64,000 nt of DNA from Thunnus maccoyii (taxonomy: Eukaryota > Chordata > Actinopteri > Scombriformes > Scombridae): the NCBI RefSeq assembly GCF_910596095.1, contig NC_056533.1, positions 33,268,662 to 33,332,661 on the forward strand, read 5' to 3'. Position 1 is the first letter of the stretch. Each line of letters opens with the position of its first letter. The notes beneath the pieces are model-generated. The model was not told the origin of the DNA and ran no database searches. It saw only the letters and a program-made list of their open reading frames with translations. This document shows positions 61,161 to 64,000 of this stretch, piece after piece. A program made the translations under genes and the position numbers.

Positions 61161-62296
61161 CAGAGGAGCTTCACACATTTCCCCCATGTGACATCACACA
61201 TCAGGACAAAATGCTATCAACTATCAAGACACTGGTTAAGTGTTCTGTATTTTTAAGAGAAATGGTTTTAATCTTGAGAGCAAAAAGTAAAGACGAGAGG
61301 CGGGAGGATGACAGAAAGAGGGAGATGTAGGAATCCCAGGATTGTTTGTGTGTGTGTGTGTGTGTATGTGTGTAATGCAGCATGTATGGAGCAACAAGAC
61401 AGTGTAGGATTGCAGTCCATGCTGTGGTGCATTATGGGAAGAAATAGAGAACTCATGTCTGATGGCATCAGGGATATGAAACCGGAGATCCCTCTTGAGG
61501 TAAAAACCAATCTCTCTCGTATGCAATTCAATATTTTTCTTTTTAAAATTACAGTTATGGTTAAGCTTGAGAGCCTTTTACAGATAAATGCAAAGAGCAA
61601 ATGAATAGATGGATGAATTCTGCTGTTTGTTTGTGTGTTCAGTTTCTTCTTTTGTTTTGTTCATATTACTTTAAGTGATTTGATCACTGCATGCCAAGAC
61701 ATCATTGATTTTCTGAAGTGATTTGATTGTACAATAGCAGCTGATTAAACTGAAATGTAACGTTTACATCAGCAGCAAATGGTGTAACTCATTTAACAGA
61801 GTGATTTTTTCGATGATGGTAGGCATATTTATTGTGTTAGTTTGTCACATCCTCATGCATCTTTGCTATCTTAACATCAAGCACTGCAAAGGAAATAAGA
61901 CTTGAGACTTTATTGTGTCATCCTCGCTGTTTATTGTAGGTGTGTGTGATTTACTGCCCTCTTTCTCATAACCTATAGCTAAAAGCTAAAACACTAATAC
62001 TGCCCACATGAGAAGCAGGGAGTATGTTTAATTGTCCCTCAATATTTTTTAAATGGTCTCCTGACAAAAGCCAATAATTGCCCCTTGAGTTATTACATTA
62101 TCCTGCAGTTTTGAGGTGGGAGGAGAGTGAAATGTTAGAGAGATGTGAGAGATGATATTTTGAATATAGACTGCAATTAGAATTATGAACGAATTATGTC
62201 ATTATGTTCGGATAATGAATCAGAAATATTAAGCAAATGTTTAAAAATGTATAGATCACTAAATTATCAAACTAAAAGCACGTAAATGTCCATGAT
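61161..62296. other. Non-coding, (GT)n at 61,347-61,372
   Basis: No gene is supported. The 98-codon plus frame and the minus frames near 61,236-61,600 are microsatellite-driven and lack domains. Confidence 0.45.
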
Positions 62297-62316
62297 CCCC
62301 CCCCCCCCCCCCCCCC
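62297..62316. repeat. Poly-C tract
   Basis: A run of 20 C followed by C/T-rich sequence. Such homopolymers are unusual in this AT-rich window and are prone to length error. Confidence 0.9.
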
Positions 62317-62471
62317 TCCCTTCCTTGCTCCTTCGCTCCCTCGCTCACTAATTCATTGACATACCTCTTTTCCTCTTTTCTTTTATCCTTTTACTGTAGC
62401 TTCCAAACTGATGTTACACTGCTGACAAGATCTGCTCAGGCAGATGGATTCACAGGGTGTGGGATGTGAGA

Positions 62472-62542
<71 letters not shown>
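62472..62542. repeat. Compound (GT)n(GA)n microsatellite
   Basis: About 11 GT units running directly into about 24 GA units. A shorter GA tract lies at about 62,690-62,710 and a CT tract at 62,848-62,883, so purine/pyrimidine-biased blocks cluster here. Confidence 0.9.
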
Positions 62543-62546
<4 letters not shown>

Positions 62547-62847
62547 CAAGGGAGGTTAAGCACATTTTGAAGTGTCAGTTTCTCCTTTCCTTGATTCACT
62601 GCATCGGTCTTTCATGGACTTTGATGTTTTCTCAGAAAAAAAATAAATGATTTCAGGTGTTTTCAACAGGATTATGTCTTTTATCCTCAGAGAGAGAGAG
62701 AGGGAGAGAGGGGGGAATTTAAATTGAGCTGATTTGAATTTCACTCACAGTAGAAGCTGACAGAGTGGACTGAGTGCAATTGCTCTGGTTGCAGTTCGCC
62801 TCCCACTGATCATTTACTGCTGTCGTTCAATTTTGCTGAATTGGCAA

Positions 62848-62883
62848 TCTCTCTCTCTCTCTCCTCTCTCGCTCTCTCTCTCT
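62848..62883. repeat. (CT)n microsatellite
   Basis: Imperfect CT repeat on the plus strand, the opposite strand bias to the GA tract 300 bp upstream. Confidence 0.85.
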
Positions 62884-63280
62884 GCCTCTCAGTTAATTAA
62901 TTCTCAAACAGTGGCCTCATTTACCAGGTCTGCATCTGAAACAGATAGAGACAACTCCTTTATTACAAATTTTCCATTTTTAGTAAGATGTTCTCCTGTT
63001 TTCTGATCCGCTCTTGTTTTAATGTGCTGTTGATGCTAAGACGAGCTGAAATTTGAATTCTCCTCGCATTTTTTGCAAGGAAATTATGATGACATTATTT
63101 ATTTTCCCAATTTTTCAAAGACAATAAAATTGTTGGACATATTTTTGGAAAGGGCACTTGAGCCCTCAAAGTGGGCGTTTCCCGTGGTTGATAACAGAGA
63201 GCTGGCGATGTTAGATGTGCCGTCAATTTCATGGATTGTTTTTTCAATCAGTGTGAAGCTCCTGTTACCCTTCCTGCAGA

Positions 63281-63357
63281 TGTTTCACATTAAAAGCCCA
63301 CCAGGAAAAAGAGGAATTATACCTTTTGAGCTGCTAGAAGCCTTTTAATGTGAAACA
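63281..63357. repeat. 16-bp perfect inverted repeat, 45-bp spacer
   Basis: TGTTTCACATTAAAAG (63,281-63,296) and CTTTTAATGTGAAACA (63,342-63,357) are exact complements. Pairing continues outward imperfectly (CTTCCTGCAGA against CCTACACAGGAAG). It could be the ends of a small mobile element or a structured conserved non-coding element. The 91-codon frame over it has no protein signature. Confidence 0.85.
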
Positions 63358-63408
63358 CCTACACAGGAAGTGTTGAGTTGCTTAACATACGTAGCTTAAC
63401 ATCAAATC

Positions 63409-63434
63409 AAAAAAAAAAAAAAAAAAAAAAAAAA
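63409..63434. repeat. Poly-A tract
   Basis: 26 A. The preceding sequence is not recognisably a retroelement, though a retroposed insertion would leave such a tail. Confidence 0.85.
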
Positions 63435-64000
63435 GGAAATATTTGTGGGATAAGAACAGTGTTTCTGTCAAGAGAAACCAAAAGCTGTACGATGTGGAGT
63501 ATGACATTACTGATGGCTGTGGAAATCTACATTATCCTGAATTTATAAAAGACTGTATGTACATAGGAAGTGTTTCATTTGCATTAACAGAAAACAGAGC
63601 AGAAAATAAAACAGGAAGTGATCAGACAGTATGAATAAAGGCCTGATTAGTAAAGAAATGCAAATAAAAATAGTCATAGTGAGTTTCCAGAGTCAAATAT
63701 CTCACTTTCCAATAGTATATTTCATCAGAACAACATTTTAAAAACACAATGGGATTCACTTTGTGTTTCATTAATTTTTTTCTAACTAAACAATGAATGA
63801 ACTCATTACTTCAGCTCATATATGTTGAACCACCCGGTGCCATGAATTCATCTTGTTGCCTCGACCCACATGGCTGTTACGGGGTTAATTGGCCTCTGCT
63901 GACGAGCTGAACGGGGATTAAATGTCTCACACACATGCACACACATGCACGCACACACAGTCCTGGGATTCCTATATCTTCCTCTCCTCTCATCCCCTCC
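63435..64000. other. Non-coding end of the window
   Basis: AT-rich with a CACACATGCA tract near 63,930-63,958. No gene is supported. Confidence 0.4.

Noticed and set aside
63073..63348. 91-codon plus-strand frame
   Set aside because: No domain, no splice context, and it includes one arm of an inverted repeat; non-coding is more likely.

Overview
The window reads as nuclear DNA of a teleost fish, probably a percomorph. It is AT-rich and gene-poor, with intron-containing genes that have GT-AG junctions. It also carries many CA/GT microsatellites and dispersed repeats typical of fish: L2-like non-LTR elements ending in a short AT-rich tandem tail, Tc1-type and hAT-type non-autonomous elements, and a piggyBac relic. 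There are no bacterial operons, no rRNA or tRNA genes that I could recognise, and no CRISPR array.

Layout. Positions 1 to about 32,500 are a gene desert of repeats: a piggyBac transposase relic at 13.1-13.7 kb, L2 fragments at 14.5, 17.9-20.3 and 29.6 kb, a fold-back element at 16.8-17.9 kb, and a roughly 2-2.8 kb tandem duplication at 22.4-27.3 kb. From 32,595 to about 42,130 lies a photoreceptor-type cluster. It has two complete four-exon neuronal calcium sensor genes of the guanylyl cyclase activating/inhibitory protein family (194 and 199 residues). Between them sits a tandem duplication carrying an extra copy of the first gene's last exon and an extra copy of the second gene's promoter and leader. 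From 44,227 to 53,132 lies a ten-exon gene for an LRR-ROC-COR (ROCO) GTPase of the MFHAS1 type. I reconstructed it as a continuous 824-residue frame. One of its introns holds four identical 180-bp units, each containing the 3' splice site. From 53,133 to about 57,400 is intergenic. A GC-rich island at 57.45-57.9 kb contains a candidate first exon of an unidentified plus-strand gene that would run out of the window. The rest, to 64,000, is microsatellite-rich and contains another local duplication.

How the genes relate. The two calcium sensors would act together in retinal photoreceptors, setting membrane guanylyl cyclase activity according to calcium. Both have a TAATCC/GGATTA (CRX/OTX-type) motif and a TATA-like element upstream. 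The ROCO gene is unrelated in function; in the MFHAS1 family such proteins act in innate immune and signalling scaffolds. No new multi-gene system was found. The most unusual structures are the chimeric duplication between the two calcium sensor genes and the splice-site-containing 180-bp array.
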